DNA from: Porphyromonadaceae bacterium | Lineage (GTDB): Bacteria > Bacteroidota > Bacteroidia > Bacteroidales > Dysgonomonadaceae | Assembly (NCBI GenBank): GCA_022840285.1 | Contig: JALHIE010000087.1 | Location: 1-27,352 of the forward strand | Reading direction: 5' to 3' | Length of the DNA: 27,352 bases | Shown here: positions 7,067 to 14,219 of the stretch, one piece after another | How the letters are laid out: each line of letters starts with the position of its first letter | Numbering within the stretch: the first letter of the stretch is position 1 | Made by a program: the position numbers and the translations under genes | Notes under the pieces: generated by a model | What the model saw: only the letters and a program-made list of their open reading frames with translations | Databases searched by the model: none | Told to the model about the DNA's origin: nothing

Positions 7067-8178
7067 AGTACCCGTTTCACATATGGATGTGGGTGTGCGG
7101 ACTATTTTTAATGGCTCTGCCCCTTTCGGCTTCACCGGAATCGAGTCCGGATCCACAAGCCGAAGAATTGAATGTGAAAGAAATGATTCTCGAACACCTG
7201 GCAGACACATACGAATGGAAAATTATCGGCTGGGATAACGGGCACATCACCGTTCCGCTTCCGGTCATTCTTCACAGTAAAATAAGCGGATGGCACCTGT
7301 TCCTTTCGTCGAAATTACATAATGATGAAAATTCATTTAACGGATTCTACGTTACCCACAAAGGAAAATACAAAGGGAAAATTGTTGAAAGAGATGCTTC
7401 CGGAGCCGAAATAAGGCCGTTTGACCTTTCGCTGACCAAGAACGCTGCATCGCTTATCTTTTCGTCCATTTTGCTGATTATTCTCGTAATGAGCGTTGCC
7501 CGTTCATTGAAACGCAATCCGATGGAAGGGAAAAAAGGGTTTATCGGTTTGATGGAGATCTTTATTATGTCCATCCATGATGATGTTATAAAACCTGCCG
7601 TCGGTAAAGACCATGCTCGGTACGCTCCATTTCTACTGACGGTATTTTTCTTTATTTTTCTGAACAACCTTCTGGGACTTGTCCCTGTTCTTCCGGGTGG
7701 GGCAAACGTCACCGGAAACATAGCTGTAACGATGGTTCTGGCCATTTCGACCCTGCTTGTTATCAATCTTACCGGAACAAAAGAATATTACAGGGAAATT
7801 TTCTGGCCCGATGTACCTAAATGGCTGAAAGTTCCGGTCCCGTTGATGCCCGTTATCGAACTGGTAGGGGTTTTTACCAAGCCTTTCGCGCTAATGATCC
7901 GTCTTTTTGCCAATATTACCGGCGGACACTCCACCGTGATGGGGTTGACAGCCATTGTTTTTGTAACGGCAAGCATGGGTACAACCATAAACGCGTCCAT
8001 GACGGCATTGTCGGTTATCTTCACTGTGTTTATCATGCTGGTGGAGTTACTGGTGGCCTTTATACAGGCGTATGTGTTCACAATGCTGTCTGCCGTCTTT
8101 ATCGGGATGGCACGCGTAGAATCGCATCAGAAAGAAAAAGAACTTGTGGAAACAAAATACAAGACAATAAACAAATAA
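7063..8178 (+). CDS. atpB: ATP synthase Fo subunit a
   Basis: A 371-residue protein with an N-terminal signal-like segment (VCGLFLMALPLSA) and a periplasmic domain of roughly 100 residues before the membrane core, an extension usual in Bacteroidota. Membrane helices start at about residue 130. The functional Arg that faces the c-ring is R280 in FALMIRLFANITGGH, and further helices carry LLVAFIQAYVFTMLSAVFIG. It carries the two proton half-channels. The start overlaps the preceding gene and atpE follows after 16 bp. Full length. Confidence 0.95.
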   Translation: MKYPFHIWMWVCGLFLMALPLSASPESSPDPQAEELNVKEMILEHLADTYEWKIIGWDNGHITVPLPVILHSKISGWHLFLSSKLHNDENSFNGFYVTHKGKYKGKIVERDASGAEIRPFDLSLTKNAASLIFSSILLIILVMSVARSLKRNPMEGKKGFIGLMEIFIMSIHDDVIKPAVGKDHARYAPFLLTVFFFIFLNNLLGLVPVLPGGANVTGNIAVTMVLAISTLLVINLTGTKEYYREIFWPDVPKWLKVPVPLMPVIELVGVFTKPFALMIRLFANITGGHSTVMGLTAIVFVTASMGTTINASMTALSVIFTVFIMLVELLVAFIQAYVFTMLSAVFIGMARVESHQKEKELVETKYKTINK

Positions 8179-8194
8179 ACTAATTAAAAAAACT

Positions 8195-8449
8195 ATGGAA
8201 CTACTTTCAATTTTATTACAAGCTACGGGCTCGGGCCTGGATGTTTTTGGTGCAGCCTTAGGTGTTGGTATCGCTGTTCTGGCCGCCGGATGGGGAATCG
8301 GAAAAATCGGCACATCCGCCATGGAAGGGATTGCCAGGCAACCGGAGGCGGCAGGAGATATCCGCATGAACATGATTATTTCAGCTGCCCTTATAGAGGG
8401 AGTAGCCCTGTTTGCCGTCGTAGTCTGTGGATTTATCCTGATAAAATAG
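8195..8449 (+). CDS. atpE: ATP synthase Fo subunit c
   Basis: An 84-residue two-helix proteolipid with the polar loop ARQPEA (47-52) and the ion-carrying Glu68 in AALIEGVALF. Glu68 is followed by Gly, and the first helix (GIAVLAAGWGIGKIG) has no Gln at the place used by sodium-binding rings, so the sequence predicts a proton-driven enzyme. Confidence 0.95.
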   Translation: MELLSILLQATGSGLDVFGAALGVGIAVLAAGWGIGKIGTSAMEGIARQPEAAGDIRMNMIISAALIEGVALFAVVVCGFILIK

Positions 8450-8456
8450 CACCGGT

Positions 8457-8957
8457 ATGTCCCTATTGACCCCCGAACCGGGACTTGTGTTCTGGATGTC
8501 GCTCTCGTTTGGAATGGTTGCATTCATTCTGATGAAATATGGATTTCCCGTAATCCTACAGATGGTGAATAAACGGAAAGGGTATATCGACAACGCATTG
8601 TTGGAAGCTAAACAGGCGCATGAAGAGCTGGACAAGGTGAAAGAGAACAGCCAGACAATTCTGGAACAAACCCGCCTGGAACAAGCAAAAATACTGGAGG
8701 CTGCAGCACAATCGCGTGACCGGATACTTGAAGAAGCCAAAGAGCGTGCCCGTATAGAAGCCGATAAAATCATCACAGATGCTCAAAAACAGATTGAAAT
8801 TGAGAAAGAAAGCGCCGTACGGGCCATCCGTGGCGAGATAGCATCACTTTCAGTGAGTGTGGCCGAAAAAATACTTCGGGAGAAACTGAACTCAGAGGAA
8901 GAACAATCGAAAATGATAAACCGGCTAATGGACGAAGTAATTATTTCAAAATCGTAA
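8457..8957 (+). CDS. atpF: ATP synthase Fo subunit b
   Basis: A 166-residue protein with one N-terminal membrane helix (GLVFWMSLSFGMVAFILMKY) and a long charged coiled coil (about residues 45-150, rich in Glu, Lys, Gln and Ala), the peripheral stalk that dimerises and ties subunit a to F1. It starts 7 bp after atpE and is normal in length. Confidence 0.94.
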   Translation: MSLLTPEPGLVFWMSLSFGMVAFILMKYGFPVILQMVNKRKGYIDNALLEAKQAHEELDKVKENSQTILEQTRLEQAKILEAAAQSRDRILEEAKERARIEADKIITDAQKQIEIEKESAVRAIRGEIASLSVSVAEKILREKLNSEEEQSKMINRLMDEVIISKS

Positions 8958-8968
8958 TTCTTTCCTTA

Positions 8969-9523
8969 ATGAACACAGGACTTATTTCCACCCGATACGC
9001 CACCGCTTTGCTGGATTTTGCCGTAGAACAAAACCTGCAGGAAAGAGTGTATTCAGAAATCAAAATGCTTCTGCACATGTATTCGGAGGTGAACAACTTT
9101 CGGGAAGCCCTGGCAAATCCGGCTATAAGTATACCGGAAAAAAGAAAACTGATTCATACCGCCTCAGGGGAAAGTATCTCTAAACCGTTGGAACAGTTTA
9201 TCGATCTGTTGCTCAAAAATAAAAGGGAAGAGCGGCTGCAATATATCGCCCTGCGCTTTTTGGAATTATACCGGAAGAAGTTCGGCATCTTAAGCGGAAC
9301 GCTTATCACGGCCACTAAAGTTGATAAACCCACGTACAACCGGTTAAAGTCGTTTATAGAAAGCAAAACGGGTGAAACATTAGAATTGGAGCGACTGACA
9401 GATGCTTCCATTTTAGGAGGTTTTATACTTCAAATAGGCGATAATCGATTAGATGCAAGCGTATCGGGACAACTACTCCGGATAAAGAACGAATTGAAAG
9501 AAGTGAATAGTAAAATCGTCTGA
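8969..9523 (+). CDS. atpH: ATP synthase F1 subunit delta
   Basis: A 184-residue protein. The N-terminal helical domain contains STRYATALLDFAVEQN and NPAISIPEKRKLIH, the usual delta-subunit pattern, and the C-terminal domain contains LGGFILQIGDNRLDASVSGQ, which matches the conserved GG-x-DS-x-KxxL end of the family in a diverged form. It joins the b-subunit stalk to the alpha subunits. Spacing of 11 bp on each side supports one operon. Confidence 0.93.
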   Translation: MNTGLISTRYATALLDFAVEQNLQERVYSEIKMLLHMYSEVNNFREALANPAISIPEKRKLIHTASGESISKPLEQFIDLLLKNKREERLQYIALRFLELYRKKFGILSGTLITATKVDKPTYNRLKSFIESKTGETLELERLTDASILGGFILQIGDNRLDASVSGQLLRIKNELKEVNSKIV

Positions 9524-9533
9524 TAATAAAAAC

Positions 9534-11117
9534 ATGTCTAACAATATAATAAGAACGAGCGAAGTATCGGAAGTTTTGCGTATGCAGTTGCAGGCAATAG
9601 ACACCGATGTTCGATTCGACGAAACCGGCGTTGTGATGCAGGTAAGCGACGGTGTTGTCCGGATTTACGGACTGCGAAATGCCGAAGCTAACGAACTGCT
9701 CCGTTTCGACAACGGTGTGGATGCCATCGTGATGAATCTTGAAGAAGACAATGTCGGTGCTGTCCTATTGGGGCCTTCGGTAGAAATCAAAGAAGGCACA
9801 ACCGTGAAACGCACCAAACGGGTAGCCTCAGTCTTTGTGGGAGAAGGAATGCTGGGACGTGTCATAAACACGATAGGTGAACCCATCGATGGGTTGGGAA
9901 AAATAACCGGTGAGGTTTATGAAATGCCGCTGGAGCGCAAAGCGCCCGGGGTAGTTTTCCGGCAACCCGTAAATACTCCTCTGCAAACGGGACTGAAAGC
10001 CGTGGACTCCATGATTCCCATCGGTCGCGGGCAACGCGAGCTTATCATTGGCGACCGGCAAACCGGAAAGACCAGCATTGCCATCGATACCATCATTAAC
10101 CAGCGCAGTAATTTCGAAACAGGGGATCCGGTGTATTGCATCTATGTAGCTATTGGGCAAAAAGGTTCAACGGTGGCTGCGGCCGTACAAACACTCAAGG
10201 AATACGGGGCTATGGATTATACGGTTGTTGTTGCCGCCAACGGATCCGATCCTGCAGCAATGAGGTACTATGCTCCTTTCACCGGAACTGCCATAGGCGA
10301 ATATTTCCGCGACACGGGACGAAACGCCCTGGTGGTGTTCGATGACCTTTCCAAGCAGGCCGTGGCCTATCGGGAAGTATCGCTGATTCTTCGCCGTCCT
10401 TCGGGACGGGAAGCCTATCCGGGAGATATCTTCTACCTGCATTCGCGACTACTGGAGCGTGCGGCACGAATTATCTCGCAGGAGGAGATGGCTGTTCAGA
10501 TGAACGACCTTCCCGAAAGTCTGAGTGGAAAAGTAAAAGGTGGCGGTTCCCTTACCGCTCTTCCCATCATAGAAACTCAGGCAGGAGACGTATCGGCATA
10601 TATTCCCACGAACGTGATTTCCATTACAGACGGACAGATTTTTCTTGAGACCGATTTGTTCAACAACGGCAAGCGCCCGGCCATAAACGTGGGTATCTCG
10701 GTGTCGCGCGTAGGAGGAAACGCTCAAATCAAGTCGATGAAAAAAGTAGCAGGAACGCTCAAAATCGATCAGGCTCAATACCAGGAGCTGCAAGCATTCA
10801 CCAAATTCGGTGGCGACATGGACAAAGTGACGGCAATGACCATCGATAAAGGGCAAAAAAACGAGCAACTACTCATTCAGTCGCCCCATCAACCCCTGAG
10901 TGTAGAAAAACAAATTGCTATCCTCTATTGCGGAACAAAAGGGCTGTTGACCGATGTTCCGTTGGAAAAAGTTTCCGAATTTGAAAAGAAATTTCTCCAT
11001 ATTCTTGAGCTTAACCACCGGACAGACGTACTGAATGAGTTAAAAAACGGTGTTCTCAACGATACCGTTGCTAACATTCTGGAAACCGTTGCTGCCGACA
11101 CCAAGAAACAGTTGTAG
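9534..11117 (+). CDS. atpA: ATP synthase F1 subunit alpha
   Basis: A 527-residue regulatory nucleotide-binding subunit. The N-terminal beta-barrel contains VMQVSDGVVRIYGLRNAEAN, the Walker A loop is GDRQTGKT (173-180), the Walker B region is NALVVFDDLSKQA, and the alpha-type arginine-finger region PGDIFYLHSRLLERAA is complete. It ends 3 bp before atpG. Full length, no anomalies. Confidence 0.98.
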   Translation: MSNNIIRTSEVSEVLRMQLQAIDTDVRFDETGVVMQVSDGVVRIYGLRNAEANELLRFDNGVDAIVMNLEEDNVGAVLLGPSVEIKEGTTVKRTKRVASVFVGEGMLGRVINTIGEPIDGLGKITGEVYEMPLERKAPGVVFRQPVNTPLQTGLKAVDSMIPIGRGQRELIIGDRQTGKTSIAIDTIINQRSNFETGDPVYCIYVAIGQKGSTVAAAVQTLKEYGAMDYTVVVAANGSDPAAMRYYAPFTGTAIGEYFRDTGRNALVVFDDLSKQAVAYREVSLILRRPSGREAYPGDIFYLHSRLLERAARIISQEEMAVQMNDLPESLSGKVKGGGSLTALPIIETQAGDVSAYIPTNVISITDGQIFLETDLFNNGKRPAINVGISVSRVGGNAQIKSMKKVAGTLKIDQAQYQELQAFTKFGGDMDKVTAMTIDKGQKNEQLLIQSPHQPLSVEKQIAILYCGTKGLLTDVPLEKVSEFEKKFLHILELNHRTDVLNELKNGVLNDTVANILETVAADTKKQL

Positions 11118-11120
11118 CCA

Positions 11121-11995
11121 ATGCCTTCGTTAAAGGAAATAAAAACACGGATACAGTCGGTGCGGTCGACACGAAAGATCACGTCGGCCATGATGATGAT
11201 CGCTTCTTCCAAATTGCGGAAGATACAGAAAATCATAGAAAACCTGTATCCGTACCAACAGAAACTGCAACAATTGATGGAGCTTTTTGTGAACTCACAA
11301 GATAACCTGGTTTCCCCATTTGCAGAACAACGTCAGATAAAGCGGGTAGCGCTTATCCTGTTTTCGTCCAACACAAGCCTTGCCGGCAGATTCAATGAAA
11401 ATGTAATCACCCAATTGAAAGCCACGATAAACGAATACCTCTTTCTGGGAAAAGAGAATATCCACATTTATGCCATTGGTGATAAAGTGCATGAAGCAGC
11501 CCGGAAATTGGGGTTTGAGACTCCAAATAATTTTCGCCACATCGCCGACAAGCCCTCGTATGAAGCAACGCGGCAGCTGGCCTCGGACCTGATGGACCTT
11601 TTTTTAAACAAGAAGATCGATAAAGTGGAGTTAATTTACCATCACTACAAAAGCAAAAGTACACAGGAACTGTTGCGGGAAACATTTTTACCCATTACCC
11701 TGATGACAGAAGATGAAAGATGGAAAATTCCCCAGCCCGATTATATCGTTGAGCCTGATCCACAAACCATCATGGACCACTCATTCCTAAAGCACTGAAA
11801 ATGAAACTACACACTGTTCACGCAGATTCTGTATCGTCTGAACATGCCGCACGTACTATCGCCATGCAAACCGCCACCGACAATGCCGACGACCTGCTGG
11901 ACGAACTCATACTCCAATACAACAAACTACGCCAGCAATCCATTACCAACGAGCTGTTGGATATCATTGGCGGATCGTTTGGAAAGCCTGGATGA
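11121..11995 (+). pseudogene. atpG: ATP synthase F1 subunit gamma, one-base frameshift near the 3' end
   Basis: The N-terminal helix (MPSLKEIKTRIQSVRSTRKI) and most of the protein are normal through PDPQTIMD, after which the frame gives HSFLKH and a stop at about 11798. One frame over, from 11780, the expected sequence continues as LIPKALKMKLHTVHADS, then SEHAARTIAMQTATDNA and the C-terminal helix ending LLDIIGGSFG. Restoring a single C in GACCACTCATT (to GACCACCTCATT) would rejoin the two parts into a subunit of the usual length, about 290 residues. The C-terminal helix is the rotor axle inside the alpha-beta ring, so truncation should abolish coupling. Because every other ATP synthase gene is intact, a sequencing or assembly error is at least as likely as a real mutation. 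Confidence 0.9.
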
Positions 11996-12016
11996 TTTTT
12001 GAAAGTGAACCTTTTG

Positions 12017-12696
12017 TTAACCCAACCGCTCCGTTTTTTCCAACTCCGGCCGGTTAAGTATAGTGATGTCTTTTCCTTCAAGCACTATGATTCCGTCACG
12101 CTCAAACTCTTTTAGAAACTTGATGGCACTCTCCGTAGCTATAGAAGCAAAATTGGCAATGTCCTGCCGGGAAAGGTGCGGAAAAACTTCTTGTCCCGAG
12201 AATTCATCTCCGCTAAGATACAACAGTGCCGAAGCCAATTTGTATACGTGATGTTACCGATGACCGTCAACAATTGACGCTCATTGCGAAAATTTCGCGA
12301 CGTAATGCGCATGGCAAACTCCGCATTGTTCATCAACAATTGACGCATGTTTTCCTTATCAATCATGCAAACCTGTGTATCCGTCAACGCTATAGCCGAT
12401 GTAGTATGTACCGTTTCCCCGAAAACAGAGGCAAACGCCAGAAAATCTCCCGGTTTTGCCAGTTGTAAATTCAGCTGCTTATCGCGTCCGGCCTGCAGGT
12501 AAACCTTTACCAACCCATCCATTACCAACAAGACATGGGTGGAGAATGCGCCCTGTTTAAACAACGTTTCTCCTGCCAGATAGGTGAGTTCTGTTTTACC
12601 GGAACTGATAAGCGTCAGTTCCTCAGGCTTCAAGTCGCGAAAACAGGCTACCATCTTTTCGCAATTGTCTGTGTCACTCTCCGGAAATGGGTTCAT
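12017..12696 (-). pseudogene. Crp/Fnr-family transcriptional regulator, short frame-shifting deletion
   Basis: The cyclic-nucleotide-type sensor domain is complete from ATG 12696 (LAGETLFKQGAFSTHVLLVM, PGDFLAFASVFG) through the long dimer helix (RNERQLLTVIGNITY). At 12241-12244 the frame changes: the DNA-binding domain resumes with KLASALLYLS, then HLSRQDIANFASIATESAIK, the winged helix-turn-helix, and ends ILNRPELEKTERLG. In relatives about five residues (of the KQMxG kind) sit between the two parts, so a loss of roughly 13-16 bases explains both the gap and the frameshift. There is no Fnr-type N-terminal cysteine cluster. It is divergent from the thioredoxin-like gene and probably regulated that gene, itself, or both. 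As it stands it gives a regulator without a DNA-binding domain. Confidence 0.8.
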
Positions 12697-12715
12697 TTTT
12701 CTTACTTTTTCCTTT

Positions 12716-12767
12716 CAAAGATACAATCTTTTCAGATAACTGACATTTGTCAGTCCAAAAACTGACA
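12716..12767. promoter_or_regulatory. Crp-gene promoter with palindromic operator
   Basis: On the minus strand TATCTTTG (12723-12716) is a perfect -7 element for the Crp-family gene. Just upstream lies the palindrome ACTGACA-TT-TGTCAGT (12739-12754), 7-bp arms, and a further half-site ACTGACA at 12761-12767. The palindrome covers the expected -33 position, so a protein bound here would block or steer transcription. The size of the site suits a dimeric Crp-type regulator, probably the divergent gene's own product. Confidence 0.55.
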
Positions 12768-12830
12768 AAGCTCATTTTTTTTCATGGAGTATGTCAGCCG
12801 GTATTCTTCGTTTTCAACCCAATTATGCCA

Positions 12831-12838
12831 TAACTTTG
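12831..12838 (+). promoter_or_regulatory. -7 promoter element of the thioredoxin-like gene
   Basis: TAACTTTG, a perfect TAnnTTTG, 34 bp before the ATG at 12873. The palindrome at 12739-12754 lies about 80 bp upstream of it. Confidence 0.65.
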
Positions 12839-12872
12839 TCGTTGGAAAATAACAATAAAATCAACAATAATT

Positions 12873-13220
12873 ATGAAACTTTTAAGAACTAACATTCACG
12901 AGATTGAAACTGCCGAAGAGTTGCAGAAAATTATCAACGAAAACGAAAACGTAATGGTATGTTGCGGACGTATGGGGCCAATGTGTATTCCTGTTTATGA
13001 AATCATGGAAGAGTTGGAAGAAGAACGCCCTGAAGTGAAATTCTACTCCATGGCTTTTGACAGCCCGGAATCGGGAGTTATCAGAAATGCTCCCGAATGC
13101 CGCGGATTTATGGGACTTCCTTTCACCATGTATTATAAAAGCGGAAAGGTAGCCAAAGCAACCACCAGCATACAAAATATGCAGCAAATCACATCAAATC
13201 TGGATCAGTTTCTGTCGTGA
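12873..13220 (+). CDS. Thioredoxin-like protein with non-canonical active site
   Basis: A 115-residue protein of thioredoxin size. The fold is supported by the strand-helix order and by the cis-Pro region GLPFTMYYKSGK (81-92). Where thioredoxins have WCGPCK this protein has VMVCCGRMGPMCIPVYEIM (27-45): the two CxxC positions line up with Met34 and Met37 (MGPM), while Cys30, Cys31 and Cys38 lie around them; one more Cys is at 76. Ordinary CxxC dithiol chemistry is therefore not expected; a Cys31-Cys38 or Cys31-Cys76 pair is possible. It lies 72 bp before the thioredoxin reductase-like gene with a terminator-like hairpin between them, and divergent from the Crp-family gene. Cytosolic, with no signal peptide. 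Confidence 0.8.
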   Translation: MKLLRTNIHEIETAEELQKIINENENVMVCCGRMGPMCIPVYEIMEELEEERPEVKFYSMAFDSPESGVIRNAPECRGFMGLPFTMYYKSGKVAKATTSIQNMQQITSNLDQFLS

Positions 13221-13248
13221 CAGTTATTTTTTGTATTAATTTCATGAA

Positions 13249-13280
13249 GATCAATCCCCAAAAGGATTGGTCTTCCTTTT
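13249..13280 (+). terminator. Intrinsic terminator or attenuator between the thioredoxin-like and reductase genes
   Basis: GATCAATCC (13249-13257), loop CCAAAA, GGATTGGTC (13264-13272), followed by TTCCTTTT. The 9-bp stem with one G-T pair and a U-rich tail should end or reduce transcription, leaving the reductase partly dependent on read-through. Confidence 0.65.
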
Positions 13281-13292
13281 AAAAGAGAGAGT

Positions 13293-14219
13293 ATGGAGAA
13301 AATATACGACGTAATGATTTTGGGAGCCGGAGCAGCCGGGTTGTCCGCGGGAATCTATGCTTCGCGCGGAAAACTGGATACGTTGATCTTAAGCGAAGGC
13401 GTCACGGGAGGACAAATGGTGCTGACCAACGAAATAGCCAATTACCCCGGTGTGGAGACGATAAAGGGATACGAACTGGTGGATATTATGAGGAGGCAGG
13501 CCAAAAGTTTTGGCTGCACCATCAAGACAAATGTTAAGATTGTGCGTTACCAATTAGCGGGTGAAACGAAAGAAGTAGAGCTGGAGGACGGAAGAATCTT
13601 CCGGGCGAAATCGGTGATCTTGGCCCCCGGAGGGAAACCCCGCTCGCTGGATATTCCCGGTGAAAAGGAGTTCGAAGGACGGGGAATCTCCTATTGTGCT
13701 ACGTGCGATGCCGATTTCTTTCAGGACAAGCGGTTGATTGTGGTGGGAGGCGGAAACTCCGCTCTGGAAGAAGCCGTAACCCTAACCAACTTTGCATCGC
13801 ACGTAACGATAGTGCATCAGTTTGACCATTTTCAGGCATTTGCCCACGCTGTGGAAGAGGCGAAGCAAAACCCGAAGATCAGCTTTGTGATGGAATCGGA
13901 GCTTCGTGCCTATATGGGCAACGGAACGTTAAAAAAGGTGCAGATCGAGAACTTAAAAACCAAAGTGGTTTCCGAATTGGAGACCGATGGCGTTTTTGTT
14001 TTTATCGGCTACAAACCCAATACCTCCGCATTTAAAGGTATGGTAGAGATCAACGAAAGGGACGAGGTGATTGTGGATCCGGCAATGAGAACCAATATCC
14101 CCGGCGTTTTTGCCGCAGGCGATAGCATTGCCAAACGCTACCGGCAGGTAACCACCGCCGTAAGTGACGGCACTATTGCAGCACTCAGCGCCACCGAATA
14201 CGTGAGGGCTATTCTGTAG
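13293..14219 (+). CDS. trxB: Thioredoxin reductase-like flavoprotein lacking the NADPH-phosphate motif
   Basis: A 308-residue low-Mr thioredoxin reductase. Visible are the FAD motif GAGAAGLSAG (11-20), GGQM (39-42), the redox pair CATC (135-138), the dinucleotide motif GGGNSALEEA (152-161) and the second FAD motif FAAGD followed by RQVTTAVSDGTIAA. In place of the HRRxxxR segment that binds the 2'-phosphate of NADPH it reads VHQFDHFQAF (about 174-183): all three arginines are absent. The reductant may thus be NADH or another donor rather than NADPH. The likely partner is the thioredoxin-like protein just upstream. The last 11 bp overlap the end of the convergent glycosidase gene. Complete, and confident as a family member; the cofactor statement is inference from the motif. 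Confidence 0.88.
   Translation: MEKIYDVMILGAGAAGLSAGIYASRGKLDTLILSEGVTGGQMVLTNEIANYPGVETIKGYELVDIMRRQAKSFGCTIKTNVKIVRYQLAGETKEVELEDGRIFRAKSVILAPGGKPRSLDIPGEKEFEGRGISYCATCDADFFQDKRLIVVGGGNSALEEAVTLTNFASHVTIVHQFDHFQAFAHAVEEAKQNPKISFVMESELRAYMGNGTLKKVQIENLKTKVVSELETDGVFVFIGYKPNTSAFKGMVEINERDEVIVDPAMRTNIPGVFAAGDSIAKRYRQVTTAVSDGTIAALSATEYVRAIL

Noticed and set aside
8195..8449. Possible sodium-dependent c subunit
   Set aside because: The ion site Glu68 is followed by Gly and there is no Gln in helix 1; this is the proton-type pattern.
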